This document shows positions 25,353 through 33,947 of a DNA stretch of 64,000 nt, piece after piece (the stretch's first letter is position 1; each line of letters opens with the position of its first letter). Under the pieces are notes generated by a model. That model worked only from the letters and a program-made list of their open reading frames with translations, was not told the DNA's origin and did no database searches. A program made the position numbers and the translations under genes. The stretch is from contig CAZNMY010000009.1 in assembly GCA_964574325.1 (NCBI GenBank), forward strand, positions 31,595 through 95,594. Direction: 5' to 3'. This stretch comes from CAMDPA01 sp964574325 (lineage in GTDB: Bacteria > Pseudomonadota > Alphaproteobacteria > Rhizobiales > Hyphomicrobiaceae).

Positions 25353-25865
25353 CTATTCGATGATGCCGCAGGCGATCCGGCCGCCCGCTTCGCCCGTCGG
25401 ATCGGACCGGTAGTCGTCCTTGCCGGCGTGGATGATGAATGCCGTGCCCTGCGGCCCGAACAGCGAATTGGGCTTGCCCTTCTCCAAGGTGACGGCCGCG
25501 TTCAGCACGTCGACGGTCAACGACCCGCTGGCGGGGATATGCAAGTTGGGCATGTCGCCGGCGTGATGTCCATCCGCCGCGAGCAGACCGTGCTTCTTGC
25601 TGGCTGGATTGAAGTGCCCACCGGCGCTCGTGAACGGTGGTTCGCATTTGCCGACGCCGTGAATGTGGAACGCGCGCTCGCCCGGCGACAAGCCTTTCAG
25701 CGACAACTGAACCAGCACACCCGCCGGCGTCTGGGTCAGAACCGCCGTTCCAACCGATTGCCCATCGGCGCTGCGGAGCGTGGACTTCGCGCTCTGGGCT
25801 GTAGCGGGCGACGCCGCGATCACCGACAGGCCGGCCATAACAGTCGCGATACGCAAGACTTTCAT
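25353..25865 (-). CDS. sodC: Cu/Zn superoxide dismutase, periplasmic
   Basis: 170 residues from ATG 25865; the upstream frame has no signal peptide, whereas this start gives one (VLRIATVMAGLSVIAASPATAQ). Copper ligands sit in AFHIHG (His67, His69) and in FIIHAGKDDY. The bridging histidine is in GGHFNP (His84), and further zinc ligands lie in the HGLLAADGHHAGD stretch. The disulfide cysteines are Cys74 (GVGKCEPP) and the one in GGRIACG. It dismutates superoxide in the periplasm. The length fits bacterial SodC. It is flanked by an exporter operon and a caspase-like gene, with its own 190-base upstream gap. Confidence 0.94.
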   Translation of the reverse strand: MKVLRIATVMAGLSVIAASPATAQSAKSTLRSADGQSVGTAVLTQTPAGVLVQLSLKGLSPGERAFHIHGVGKCEPPFTSAGGHFNPASKKHGLLAADGHHAGDMPNLHIPASGSLTVDVLNAAVTLEKGKPNSLFGPQGTAFIIHAGKDDYRSDPTGEAGGRIACGIIE

Positions 25866-26055
25866 CGAGGGTCTCCATTGAGCGAAAATGTGAACTGACG
25901 AACGGGAACCACTGCCGGCTCGATCCCGCGATCCCGATCCAGCGATCGTGCCGGTACAACGTCGGAAGGTCCACGCCGTCTGATAGTCAAACGCGGTGCA
26001 TGGCGAACGAGTTCGAGATCCTGCCGGCTCAAACGCGATTTCCGCCCTCGGCAAT

Positions 26056-27312
26056 TCAGCCTTTGGTGAGTGACTGCATCTGCTGCGGCGTCAGATAGCC
26101 GGTCGTTTCTGCTCCGACGCTCTTCTGATAGTCCTTGATCGCCTGGCGGGTCATGGTGCCGAAGATGGCGTCGACGGGGCCGAGGTAGAGCCGGCGCTCC
26201 CGCAGCGCGGCTTGGATCTGCAGTCGCTTCGACCGGCCGAACAGGGCCTCTACGATCTGCAGGCTCTCGACGCTTTCTGCCGGGGGCGGCGCGCTGGCTG
26301 CGGCTGCCTGCTGGGCGATCTGGGCCTGCTGCGCCCGCTTCGCCTCGGCCGCTCTTTCTTCGGCGTCGCGCGCCTTGGCTTCGGCCTGACGCAATTGCTC
26401 CTCGGCCAGACGCGCCTTGCGCTCGGCCTCTCGCCGGGCTGCGGCGTCGGCGGCAGAGGCAGCGGCACTGACAGAGGGAGCCGGGGCGACTACCGGCGGT
26501 GCGGCCGCTGCGACCTGCGGTCCCTTGGAGAGATCGACGTCGGCAACCGATCCGAACACGCGGCCGACGCCGCCGGCAGCGATCGTTCCCGTCAGCGTCG
26601 ACAGCATCAGCGGTGTCTCTGCAACGGCCTCAGCCAGATCCCAGGCAGCTTGCTGGCTCACCTTGTCGACGCGTGAGACCGGCACCTTCTCGGATGTCGA
26701 TATCCCCACCACGACGTTCGCCGGCGGCGCTCGGGGAAAGCCCGGCCTGACCGAGACGCCCGGTATCGTCGACGAGATGTCCGCGACCGTCATCGCGAAC
26801 AGGACGACGCCGACCTTGGCGCGGCCGACCAGCGCCGCCACGCTCGGGATCGATATGCCTTGCGATAGCAGATCGCTATCGCGCTTGATGTCGGCATTCG
26901 ACGGCAGCAGATAGGTGTGCCCGCCACCAGCGGCAACGCCATGCCCGCTGAGCACGACAACGGCTGCCGAGGCGCCGGAAGCCTTCGCGACGAAATCCCT
27001 CAGAGCCGCCCGCGCCGCGGCATTGTTCGAATTCGCGACGACCGTGACGTCGAAACCATGTTTGCGGAGGCCGGCGCCGATTTTCTGCCCAGTGCCGGCG
27101 GGCACCGAGGATTTGGCCGAGTTGGAATATTCTTCGACTGCGATCACCAGGGCGACCCGGTCGGCGGCCATAGCCCTTTCCGGGTGGACCGGAGTCAGCA
27201 GCGCCGTTACGATAACCAACCAGATAGAATTGTGGGCGAAGTTCCTGGGGAAACAGCGCAGAACTGCGTTGGCAGTTAGTGTTTTCAAGAAGCTTGAAAG
27301 TCCAAAATGCAT
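26056..27312 (-). CDS. Exported caspase-like protein without catalytic cysteine, with peptidoglycan-binding domain
   Basis: 418 residues. A signal/anchor segment (IWLVIVTALLTPVHPERAMA) precedes a caspase p20-like fold (about 50-240). The fold is seen in DRVALVIAVEEYSNS, GLRKHGFDVTVV, the catalytic-type His124 in VVVLSGHGVAAGGGHTYLLP, and the strand KVGVVLFAMTVAD. In active family members this last strand reads LDAC(R), but here it is LFAM, with Met174 where cysteine is expected. A charged coiled coil (about 285-345, Ala/Glu/Lys/Arg) links to a C-terminal peptidoglycan-binding domain (about 350-417; RSKRLQIQAALRERRLYLG, then DAIFGTMTRQAI). It is thus probably a wall-bound pseudo-caspase. It is divergent from the haem-sensor gene, with only 77 bases between starts. 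Confidence 0.8.
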   Translation of the reverse strand: MHFGLSSFLKTLTANAVLRCFPRNFAHNSIWLVIVTALLTPVHPERAMAADRVALVIAVEEYSNSAKSSVPAGTGQKIGAGLRKHGFDVTVVANSNNAAARAALRDFVAKASGASAAVVVLSGHGVAAGGGHTYLLPSNADIKRDSDLLSQGISIPSVAALVGRAKVGVVLFAMTVADISSTIPGVSVRPGFPRAPPANVVVGISTSEKVPVSRVDKVSQQAAWDLAEAVAETPLMLSTLTGTIAAGGVGRVFGSVADVDLSKGPQVAAAAPPVVAPAPSVSAAASAADAAARREAERKARLAEEQLRQAEAKARDAEERAAEAKRAQQAQIAQQAAAASAPPPAESVESLQIVEALFGRSKRLQIQAALRERRLYLGPVDAIFGTMTRQAIKDYQKSVGAETTGYLTPQQMQSLTKG

Positions 27313-27389
27313 GTCCGCGGCCCTCGAATGCCTGCTCAGGTGTGATCGCCCGGAGAATATGAAGTGATTGATTGTTGGAGGGACCTTAC

Positions 27390-28262
27390 ATGGGCTTGCG
27401 GCTCAAATTCAACCTGATCCTCGCGGCGTGCTTCGTGCTGGGCCTCATCGCTTCGTCGGTGCTTTTCTATGAGGTGTCGCATCGCAGCGCCATGGAACGT
27501 CTGCACGCGCAGATCGGTGTGCTGAGAGCCCAGGCACTTGCAGTTCGTGCCTATACTTCCGACGAGATCCGGCCCCTGCTCAACGACCTCTCCGATGTGC
27601 AGTTCCTGCCGCAGATCGTTCCGTCGTTCTCCGCCCAGAATGTGTTCCACAAATTCCGCGATCAGTTTCCCGACTTCTACTACAAGGAAGCCGCCCTCAA
27701 TCCGACCAATCCGTCAGACCTCGCCAGCCCCTGGGAGCGCGAGTTGATCAATCGATTGCGGGCGGATGTCTCGCTGAAGGAAATCGTCGAGTATCGCGAT
27801 ACGGACAAGGGCCGCCAGTACACCGTGGCGTTCCCGCTGACGATCAGGTCGGAGGCCTGCCTCACGTGCCACTCCACGCCGGAAAAGGCGCCGGCTTCGA
27901 TGGTCGCGCTCTATGGTGACAAAGCGGGCTTCGGCTGGAAGATGAACGAGACGATCGGCGCGCAGGTCATCTCGGTGCCGCTCACCGCTGCACGCCAGCA
28001 GGCGCTCGACAACCTGAAGCTCATGGTCGGCGCGATGAGCGTCATCTTCCTGGTGCTGCTGCTCGTCATCAACACGCTTCTGGGAACGATGGTCCTGACG
28101 CCCGTCATCAAGATGTCCGAGATCGCCGAGCAGGTGAGTTTGGGCGACAGCGCCCAACCGGAATATGTGATCGACGGCACGGACGAGATAGCGTCGCTCT
28201 CCAAATCGTTCAACCGAATGCGCCGGAGCTTGGATAGTGCTATGAAAATGCTCGATACCTGA
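27390..28262 (+). CDS. Membrane haem sensor: Tll0287-like (DUF3365) domain with HAMP
   Basis: 290 residues from ATG 27390, which has GGAGGG eight bases upstream; a TTG at 27372 overlaps that ribosome site and is rejected. Membrane helices lie at about 8-28 and 212-232. Between them is a periplasmic domain with the single c-type haem motif CLTCH (Cys157, Cys160, His161), as in Tll0287-like domains. A HAMP linker (about 233-286: VIKMSEIAEQVSLGD, then IDGTDEIASLSKSFNRM) ends the protein, with no kinase or methyl-accepting domain attached. It probably senses redox state or a gas ligand and passes the signal to separate partners. The Ser/Thr kinase and cyclase genes follow directly. Confidence 0.85.
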   Translation: MGLRLKFNLILAACFVLGLIASSVLFYEVSHRSAMERLHAQIGVLRAQALAVRAYTSDEIRPLLNDLSDVQFLPQIVPSFSAQNVFHKFRDQFPDFYYKEAALNPTNPSDLASPWERELINRLRADVSLKEIVEYRDTDKGRQYTVAFPLTIRSEACLTCHSTPEKAPASMVALYGDKAGFGWKMNETIGAQVISVPLTAARQQALDNLKLMVGAMSVIFLVLLLVINTLLGTMVLTPVIKMSEIAEQVSLGDSAQPEYVIDGTDEIASLSKSFNRMRRSLDSAMKMLDT

Positions 28263-28326
28263 ACCGCTCATTTTGAATTCGTCTCGCAGCTCCAATCCCA
28301 CTTCGTGGTTTGTCGGAAACAGTCCA

Positions 28327-29760
28327 ATGATTTCGGACAACGCTTCATCGGATGGTAGTCCGCTGCTCGGCCAGGCGGGCACGGCCACGCCGCCGTCGAT
28401 CGGGAAGTACAGGGTCGACGGCATCATCGGCCGTGGCGCGGTCGGCATCGTCTACCGCGGTTACGACACGGTCATCAGCCGGCCCGTCGCGATCAAAACC
28501 CTGCGGCACGAGGTGTTGGAGACTGTCGACGACAAGAACGGGCTGCTCGCCCGATTCTCGAGCGAGGCGAGATCGGCTGGACGGTGCCAGCACCCCAATA
28601 TCGTCACGGTGTTCGACTATGTCGAGCAGGACGACACCCCGTTCATCGTCATGGAATACGTCGCGGCCGGAACGCTCGAAGCGGTGACGCGCACCGGCAC
28701 GCTGCTTCCGCTGCATCAGGTCGGCGAGATTCTCGTCCAGCTTCTGTCGGCACTCGGCCACGCCCACGAGAAGGGCGTCGTGCATCGCGACATCAAGCCG
28801 GCCAACATCCTCTGCCCCGCGGCGACCTCGATCAAGGTCACGGATTTTGGTGTGGCGCGTCTGCAGGACCTCGGGCTGACGCAGGCCGGCAAGGGCACGC
28901 TCGGCACGCCCAACTACATGTCGCCGGAATTGTTTCTGGGCCGCGAGGTCGATGGCCGCTCGGATCTGTTCGCCGCCGGCGTGGTGTTGTTCGAGCTGCT
29001 CGCCGGTGCCAAGCCGTTCACCGCCAACGACATGCCCGAGTTGATGCGCAAGCTGCTCAATCAGCCGCCACAGTCCTTGGGCAGCTTCCGTCCCGAGCTG
29101 TCGGGCCATCTCGATGCCGTGCTCGTTCGCGCCCTTGCCCGCAATCCGACCGATCGCTTTCAAACGGCCGACGAGTTCAGTGAGGCGCTGGTCGACGCCG
29201 TCGGCAGGACCGAAGCCGACAAGAACGTGAAGCCGGTCGACCTGTCGCGGATCCCGCGGCGTGCGACCAGCGATCAGAGCGACAGCCGCGGCATGCTCAA
29301 CCGCACGATGGCGGAAAAGCTGATGCCGGGAACCATCGGCAATCTGGAAAGGAGCCTCGCGCGCTCGCTCGGTCCGATTGCCCGGCTGGCGATCTCGCGC
29401 GCGTCGAGCGAGACGACCGACGCCGATATGTTCCTGACGCGGCTGACGTCCTTGATCCCCGAATCCGCCGAGGCGAAGCGCTTCCGCGAGACAGCCGAGA
29501 ATTGGCTGCGCGAGGACCAGGGCATTGCCGGCGCTCAGCTCGACGCCGTCATTCCCACACAGGTGGTCAAGGAAACGATCGAGCTGTTGCGCCCCATGAT
29601 CGGGCCGATGGCCAAGGTCATCGCGGAGCGCGAGGCGAAGACCGCCGTCGGGGTCGAGGACTACTACGAGCATGTGGCGCGAGCGATCAAGAATCCCCAG
29701 GACCAGGAGAAGTTTCTCGCCCAGACATCGAGCCGCTCGAGCCCGGGCAAGCGGACTTGA
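28327..29760 (+). CDS. Ser/Thr protein kinase (Hanks type) with duplicated C-terminal helical module
   Basis: 477 residues from ATG 28327 (GGAAA upstream); TTG 28273 would add 18 residues. The kinase domain spans about 28-290 and is complete: glycine loop GRGAVGIVYRG (35-45), Lys57 in VAIK, Glu80, HRDIKPAN with Asp155, DFG at 173-175, and PNYMSPE. There is no membrane helix, so it is cytoplasmic. The last ~140 residues carry two similar segments, about 344-393 (LGPIARLAISRAS) and 420-465 (IGPMAKVIAEREA). A third copy closes the cyclase encoded 10 bases downstream. The module may be a shared docking or oligomerisation element. The haem sensor gene precedes it by 64 bases. Confidence 0.92.
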   Translation: MISDNASSDGSPLLGQAGTATPPSIGKYRVDGIIGRGAVGIVYRGYDTVISRPVAIKTLRHEVLETVDDKNGLLARFSSEARSAGRCQHPNIVTVFDYVEQDDTPFIVMEYVAAGTLEAVTRTGTLLPLHQVGEILVQLLSALGHAHEKGVVHRDIKPANILCPAATSIKVTDFGVARLQDLGLTQAGKGTLGTPNYMSPELFLGREVDGRSDLFAAGVVLFELLAGAKPFTANDMPELMRKLLNQPPQSLGSFRPELSGHLDAVLVRALARNPTDRFQTADEFSEALVDAVGRTEADKNVKPVDLSRIPRRATSDQSDSRGMLNRTMAEKLMPGTIGNLERSLARSLGPIARLAISRASSETTDADMFLTRLTSLIPESAEAKRFRETAENWLREDQGIAGAQLDAVIPTQVVKETIELLRPMIGPMAKVIAEREAKTAVGVEDYYEHVARAIKNPQDQEKFLAQTSSRSSPGKRT

Positions 29761-29770
29761 GTGATGTGAT

Positions 29771-30847
29771 ATGACAGTCGATCCGACCGGCGCCGAACCG
29801 AAGACGAATGCCAGGAAGCGCCGGCTGCGCGCCGCGCTGTTCGCAGACGTCGCCAATTTCAGTGGCAGCGTGTCGGTCAACGAGACGATCGCCTTCGGCA
29901 ATCTGTCGGCCATCCTGTCGCTGGGCCGCGAAGCGTTGCACCGTTTCGACGGCGACCTCATCACCACGCCGGGCGATGGCCTGTTCGCGCTGTTCGAGAG
30001 CGTGGTGAACTCCGTCATGTGCGCCCTGTGGCTGCAGGAGCAGCTTGCGAGCCGGCCGGATCATGGGTCCATGCGCCTGCGGATCGGTATCCATGTCGGC
30101 GACGTCATGTTCGACGGTGACATGCCGCTCGGCGAAACGATCAATATCGCGTCTCGATTGCAGTCTTTGGCGGACCCGGGCGGTATCCTGGTGTCGAGCC
30201 TCGTCGTCGAGTGCGTATCGGCGCGCATCTCTGCGAGCTTCGAGCATCGCGGCGTTCCCCGGCTGAAGAACATCCCGCGCCAGATCCACACGTACAGCGT
30301 ACTTCCCAAGGTCGTCGCGAAGGTCGAGGATGCCGGCACCGGCTCCAACGCGCTCGATCAGACGATGCATCTGTCGAAACGGGAGTTGAGGTCCCTGCTG
30401 GAAGGCACGGACCCCGGCCTCGGGGTTTCGCAATCACCCGCCGGTGACGCCATCGCCGCACCTTCGCCCACGGGCAATCCGCCCATCGGTCCGGCGACGC
30501 CCATTCCAGCAATGCCCGTGTCCGGGCCGGTCACCGATCAGCGGCCGCGCATCAGGGTCGCCGCAGGTGGGCGTCCCGGCGACCAAGTGGGCGGACAGCA
30601 TTCGGACGACCCGGCCGATGCGGAGCTTGCAGCCCGTCTCGCCGCCTCGCCGAGTGCGGAATTTCTCGCGGCCCTGACCGAAGCGGCCTCTCGTCATTTG
30701 GGGCCTGTCGGCCGCGTCCTGATTGGGCAGGCATCGAAAAAGGCGATCACCGCTGGCGAGTTGATCATCTTCATGGAGCAGCAACTCACCGCCATGCCGG
30801 AACGCGCGGACTTCCGCGACGAGGCGATCGGCCTGTTGCGAACCTGA
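29771..30847 (+). CDS. Class III adenylate/guanylate cyclase with the kinase-shared C-terminal module
   Basis: 358 residues. The cyclase homology domain (about 18-195) shows metal aspartates Asp26 (LFADVANFSG) and Asp69 (TPGDGLFALF), the dimer/active-site segment LRIGIHVGDVM, and the transition-state Asn/Arg in ETINIASRLQ. The base-selecting lysine position is Thr, so nucleotide preference is uncertain. A Pro/Gly-rich linker (about 225-285) leads to a C-terminal helical module (about 305-350, LGPVGRVLIGQAS) that also occurs twice in the kinase. No transmembrane segment is present. The 10-base gap after the kinase gene implies co-translation, and a joint haem sensor-kinase-cyclase pathway is likely. 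Confidence 0.88.
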   Translation: MTVDPTGAEPKTNARKRRLRAALFADVANFSGSVSVNETIAFGNLSAILSLGREALHRFDGDLITTPGDGLFALFESVVNSVMCALWLQEQLASRPDHGSMRLRIGIHVGDVMFDGDMPLGETINIASRLQSLADPGGILVSSLVVECVSARISASFEHRGVPRLKNIPRQIHTYSVLPKVVAKVEDAGTGSNALDQTMHLSKRELRSLLEGTDPGLGVSQSPAGDAIAAPSPTGNPPIGPATPIPAMPVSGPVTDQRPRIRVAAGGRPGDQVGGQHSDDPADAELAARLAASPSAEFLAALTEAASRHLGPVGRVLIGQASKKAITAGELIIFMEQQLTAMPERADFRDEAIGLLRT

Positions 30848-30906
30848 CACCGTGTTCCCCCCGGGACAGCGTCGACGCACGACCTGTTCGAGTATGACCT
30901 CGCATC

Positions 30907-30933
30907 GATCGACCAGGATCGACCAGGATCGAC
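30907..30933 (+). repeat. Short 10-bp tandem repeat upstream of the TPR gene
   Basis: GATCGACCAG is repeated twice in full and once in part, in the 121-base gap between the cyclase stop and the TPR gene start. It may be chance slippage or a binding site; nothing else supports a role. Confidence 0.5.
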
Positions 30934-30968
30934 AAGCGTCGACAGGGCTTCGGGCGAGGAATGGGACG

Positions 30969-31946
30969 ATGAACAAGGCGAGCCGGGCGATAGTGGCGAT
31001 GCTTGCGACGTGGCTCGCCGCCAACGATGTTCATGCCGCGACCGATGACCAGATCGCCTGCGCCAACTCCGTTCGCCAGGACAGCGCCGAGGCCTGCACC
31101 CGCGTTCTGGCTCAGCCCGGCCTCTCGCGCATCGATCGGGCGATGGCTCATTTCAACCGCGGCTGGGCTCACCGCCGCGCCGGCTCCACCAAGCTGGCCG
31201 TGGCGGACTTCGATGCCGCCCAAGTACTGCACGGCGAATTCGCCAGGCTCTATATCAGCCGAGCGCTCGCCAAACAGGACCTCGGCCAGCTCGATGGCGC
31301 CGTCCTGGATCTCGATCACTACATCGCGATGGCGCCGCAGGACTGGAGCGGCTTTCACCATCGCGCCGTGATCTATCGCGAGCAGGGCTTTACCGCCAAG
31401 GCGTTGCAGGACATCGACAGCGCGCTCCGTCTCAATCCGTTCAACAATGATCTGATGGTGACGAAGGTCCTCACCCTGGCTGAAACCTTCGATCTCGATG
31501 CGGCGAAGCAGGAGGCCGATCGCCTCGTGTCCCGCCGCGGCAGCGAAGCGATATCGCACTTCGCCCGCGCCGTGGTGAACTATCGCCGAGGCCATCTCGA
31601 AGCAGCCGAAACCGACGTTTCTGCCGCGCTGTCTAAGGAGCCGCGCTTTCCCGCAGCTTTGGCGGTGAAGGGGCAGATCGCCGAAGCGAAGGGCGATTGG
31701 GCGAAGGCCGAGGAGAGCTACAAGCAGGCGCTTCGCCCGGGCTTTCCAAAGATCGAGATGAAGTGGGCGAAGCGCGTTGCCCAGTTGCAGTTGAGCGGCA
31801 ACGCCAAGGTCGCTGCCGAGGCTGCCTCGAAGCCGTCGTCGAGCATGTCGGCAACCGATGCACGCCCGCGCGCGGAGAACCCGGCGGTGGCCTGCAGCCG
31901 CTTCGTGCCCGGCGCCGCGATGACGATCAGCGTTCCCTGCAGCTGA
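30969..31946 (+). CDS. Exported tetratricopeptide-repeat protein
   Basis: 325 residues from ATG 30969; the upstream frame is not plausible. A signal peptide (AIVAMLATWLAANDVHAA) is followed by about five TPR-like helix pairs between 55 and 285 (AHFNRGWAHRRAGSTKLAV, ARLYISRALAKQDLGQLDGAV, HHRAVIYREQGFTAKALQDI, AALAVKGQIAEAKGDWAKAEES). The C-terminal 60 residues are low-complexity, with a cysteine pair (VACSRFVPGAAMTISVPC). It probably acts as a periplasmic scaffold. Its position after the sensor-kinase-cyclase genes suggests a shared role, though the 121-base gap leaves room for a separate promoter. Confidence 0.82.
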   Translation: MNKASRAIVAMLATWLAANDVHAATDDQIACANSVRQDSAEACTRVLAQPGLSRIDRAMAHFNRGWAHRRAGSTKLAVADFDAAQVLHGEFARLYISRALAKQDLGQLDGAVLDLDHYIAMAPQDWSGFHHRAVIYREQGFTAKALQDIDSALRLNPFNNDLMVTKVLTLAETFDLDAAKQEADRLVSRRGSEAISHFARAVVNYRRGHLEAAETDVSAALSKEPRFPAALAVKGQIAEAKGDWAKAEESYKQALRPGFPKIEMKWAKRVAQLQLSGNAKVAAEAASKPSSSMSATDARPRAENPAVACSRFVPGAAMTISVPCS

Positions 31947-32004
31947 CGCGCATTCGATCGTGAAAATCAACCCTTCTCTTACGGTCCAGCCCTATCGTGG
32001 AGCA

Positions 32005-33102
32005 ATGACGGACGGCTCTGCTCCCCCCCTGGATCGGCGCGCGGCGCTGCGAGTGATCGCGGCAGGCGTCGCAACGCTCGCCGTGCCGCATGCACATGCG
32101 CAGCGGCCCGCGACAGAGCCGGCGAAACGGCCGCTGTTCGGCAGCGCGGTCGATCCTCGCCTGCTCGAAGAGGACCGCGTCTATCGTGCAGCCCTCCGGC
32201 GGTACTGCCGCATCGTCGTCCCCGAAGGAGGGCTCAAGTGGGCGGGGTTGCGCCCGACGTCCGACGAGTTCCGCTTCGGCTATGGTGATGCGATCGCAGC
32301 ATTCGCGCAGCAGAACGCCATGGTGATGCGTGGCCACACGCTCGTCTGGCACATGGCGATGCCGGAGTGGACCGCCGCTTTGCAATCATCCCGTGCTGTC
32401 CACGAAGCGATGACGTTCCACATCGACAACGTCGTCGGCCGCTATGCCGGCCGCATCGCGAGCTGGGATGTCGTCAACGAGCCGCTGCCCGAGGACCCTG
32501 GCCCGCCATCCGACCGGCGCGACACGGTTTGGTATCGACATCTCGGCGAGAGCTACATCGCGATGGCGCTGCGCCTCGCGGCCGCCGCCGATCCGCGCGC
32601 CGAGCTTGCGATCAACGAGTACGACCTCGAGCATTCGGGCGACCGCTTCGACCGCAAACGGGCGGCGATGCTCGATCTCGTGGAGAAAGTCCGCAAGTCC
32701 GGCGCGCCACTGCACGCGGTCGGGCTGCAGGCGCACTTGCGCGGCGAGCGGACGATCGCTCGTGCCGCACTCCGAAAGCTGATCCTCGAATTGCGCGACA
32801 TGGGCGTGCTGATCCTCGTCACCGAGCTCGACGTGATCGATTGGTCTCTGCCGCTCGACATCGAAACGCGCGATCGGCTGGTGGCAGACCGCGCCGAAGA
32901 ATTCCTGGAGACCGTGTTCGAAGCCTGCACGCCCGGCGCGGTGCTGACCTGGGGGCTCACCGATCGGCACGCCTGGATTCCCGATCACTTCAAGCGGCAG
33001 GACGGCGCACCCAATCGGCTGCTGCCGCTCGACGACGACTATCGGCCCAAGCCCTTGATGGAGGTCCTGCGCCGCTTCGGCGCGACCGACAGAAGCGATT
33101 AG
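32005..33102 (+). CDS. Exported GH10 endo-1,4-beta-xylanase
   Basis: 365 residues from ATG 32005, with TGGAG upstream; GTG 31960 would put extra residues before the export signal. The N-terminus DRRAALRVIAAGVATLAVPHAHA has a twin-arginine and a hydrophobic stretch, so Tat export is likely. The GH10 barrel is shown by GHTLVWH, the acid/base Glu159 in WDVVNEP, INEYDLE, GLQAHL, and the nucleophile Glu274 in LVTELDV, with the late TWGLTDRHAW. It cleaves the xylan backbone or related beta-1,4 linkages with retention of configuration. It is convergent with a hydrolase gene, the two overlapping by 4 bases at their ends. Confidence 0.9.
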   Translation: MTDGSAPPLDRRAALRVIAAGVATLAVPHAHAQRPATEPAKRPLFGSAVDPRLLEEDRVYRAALRRYCRIVVPEGGLKWAGLRPTSDEFRFGYGDAIAAFAQQNAMVMRGHTLVWHMAMPEWTAALQSSRAVHEAMTFHIDNVVGRYAGRIASWDVVNEPLPEDPGPPSDRRDTVWYRHLGESYIAMALRLAAAADPRAELAINEYDLEHSGDRFDRKRAAMLDLVEKVRKSGAPLHAVGLQAHLRGERTIARAALRKLILELRDMGVLILVTELDVIDWSLPLDIETRDRLVADRAEEFLETVFEACTPGAVLTWGLTDRHAWIPDHFKRQDGAPNRLLPLDDDYRPKPLMEVLRRFGATDRSD

Positions 33103-33917
33103 ATCGACAGCGCAGCCTTCACCAGTTGCCCGTCCGGCCGCTCGAGTTCATCGAGGATCGTGAAGTGATCGGCGCCCGCGATCTCGATCAGCGGGCCCGG
33201 TGCATTCTTCTGGCAGCGCTGCGCGTGCAGTCCGCGCGCGTCGCCGACGAGCGCCGGCAGTTCCTTTGCGCCATAGGCGACGGCGAGCGGCTTCATCACC
33301 ACCGGCAGGCGCAGAGGCGAAAGGCTCGCGATCTCCGCGTCCTTCAGCTGCAGCTTTTCGTTGAGGCCGGTGTCGCGGATCGGCGCGAGTTCGTAGACGC
33401 CCGATATCGCGAGCCCGGCATGCACCGACGGATGCGACAGCATCATCGCCGCGAGATGTCCGCCGGCCGACCATCCGGAGACCACGAGCTTGCGCGGCGC
33501 GATCCCGTGCTTCGGCCCTTCCTTCGCGAGCCAATCGAGGGCTGTTCGCAACTCATCGACGATTTCGGCGAGACCGGCGTCCGGCGCGAGCGTGTGGCTC
33601 GGCAGTGCAGCGGACCAGCCGTGGGCGCGAATGCCGCCCGCCAGATGCGAAAAATCCTCGCGCGAGTTGCGTTGCCAGTAGCCGCCGTGAATGAACACGA
33701 GACATGGCGCCGACGCATCGGCTGCCGGAAACAGATCCCATTTGTTGCGGGCGCCGCCTGCATAGGGAACATCGAGACCGGCGGAGTTTGCGGCGCGATA
33801 AGCCTGTGCCGCCGCATTCCTCCGCGCGATCAGCTCGGCGCTGTTCGCGACCGCGCCGTTGTTGTTGTAGGCCGCATCGCGTTCGGCTTGGCTCATCGAA
33901 GACCAGTTGGCGATCAT
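33099..33917 (-). CDS. Alpha/beta hydrolase, arylformamidase (KynB)-like
   Basis: 272 residues without signal peptide. The HGGYWQ oxyanion motif, the nucleophile GWSAGGHLAAMM, a GVYEL segment after it, and a late histidine in GADHFTILDEL fit the HGG-containing carboxylesterase/arylformamidase group. The N-terminus (SQAERDAAYNNNGAVANS) resembles that of KynB-like alpha/beta hydrolases, which deformylate N-formylkynurenine. No tryptophan-degradation gene is nearby. It follows an amidohydrolase gene and a Liv-type importer on the same strand, so it may act on an imported amide. The exact substrate is undetermined. Confidence 0.75.
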   Translation of the reverse strand: MIANWSSMSQAERDAAYNNNGAVANSAELIARRNAAAQAYRAANSAGLDVPYAGGARNKWDLFPAADASAPCLVFIHGGYWQRNSREDFSHLAGGIRAHGWSAALPSHTLAPDAGLAEIVDELRTALDWLAKEGPKHGIAPRKLVVSGWSAGGHLAAMMLSHPSVHAGLAISGVYELAPIRDTGLNEKLQLKDAEIASLSPLRLPVVMKPLAVAYGAKELPALVGDARGLHAQRCQKNAPGPLIEIAGADHFTILDELERPDGQLVKAALSI

Positions 33918-33947
33918 GATTCACCCCACCCGATATATTTTCTGCTG

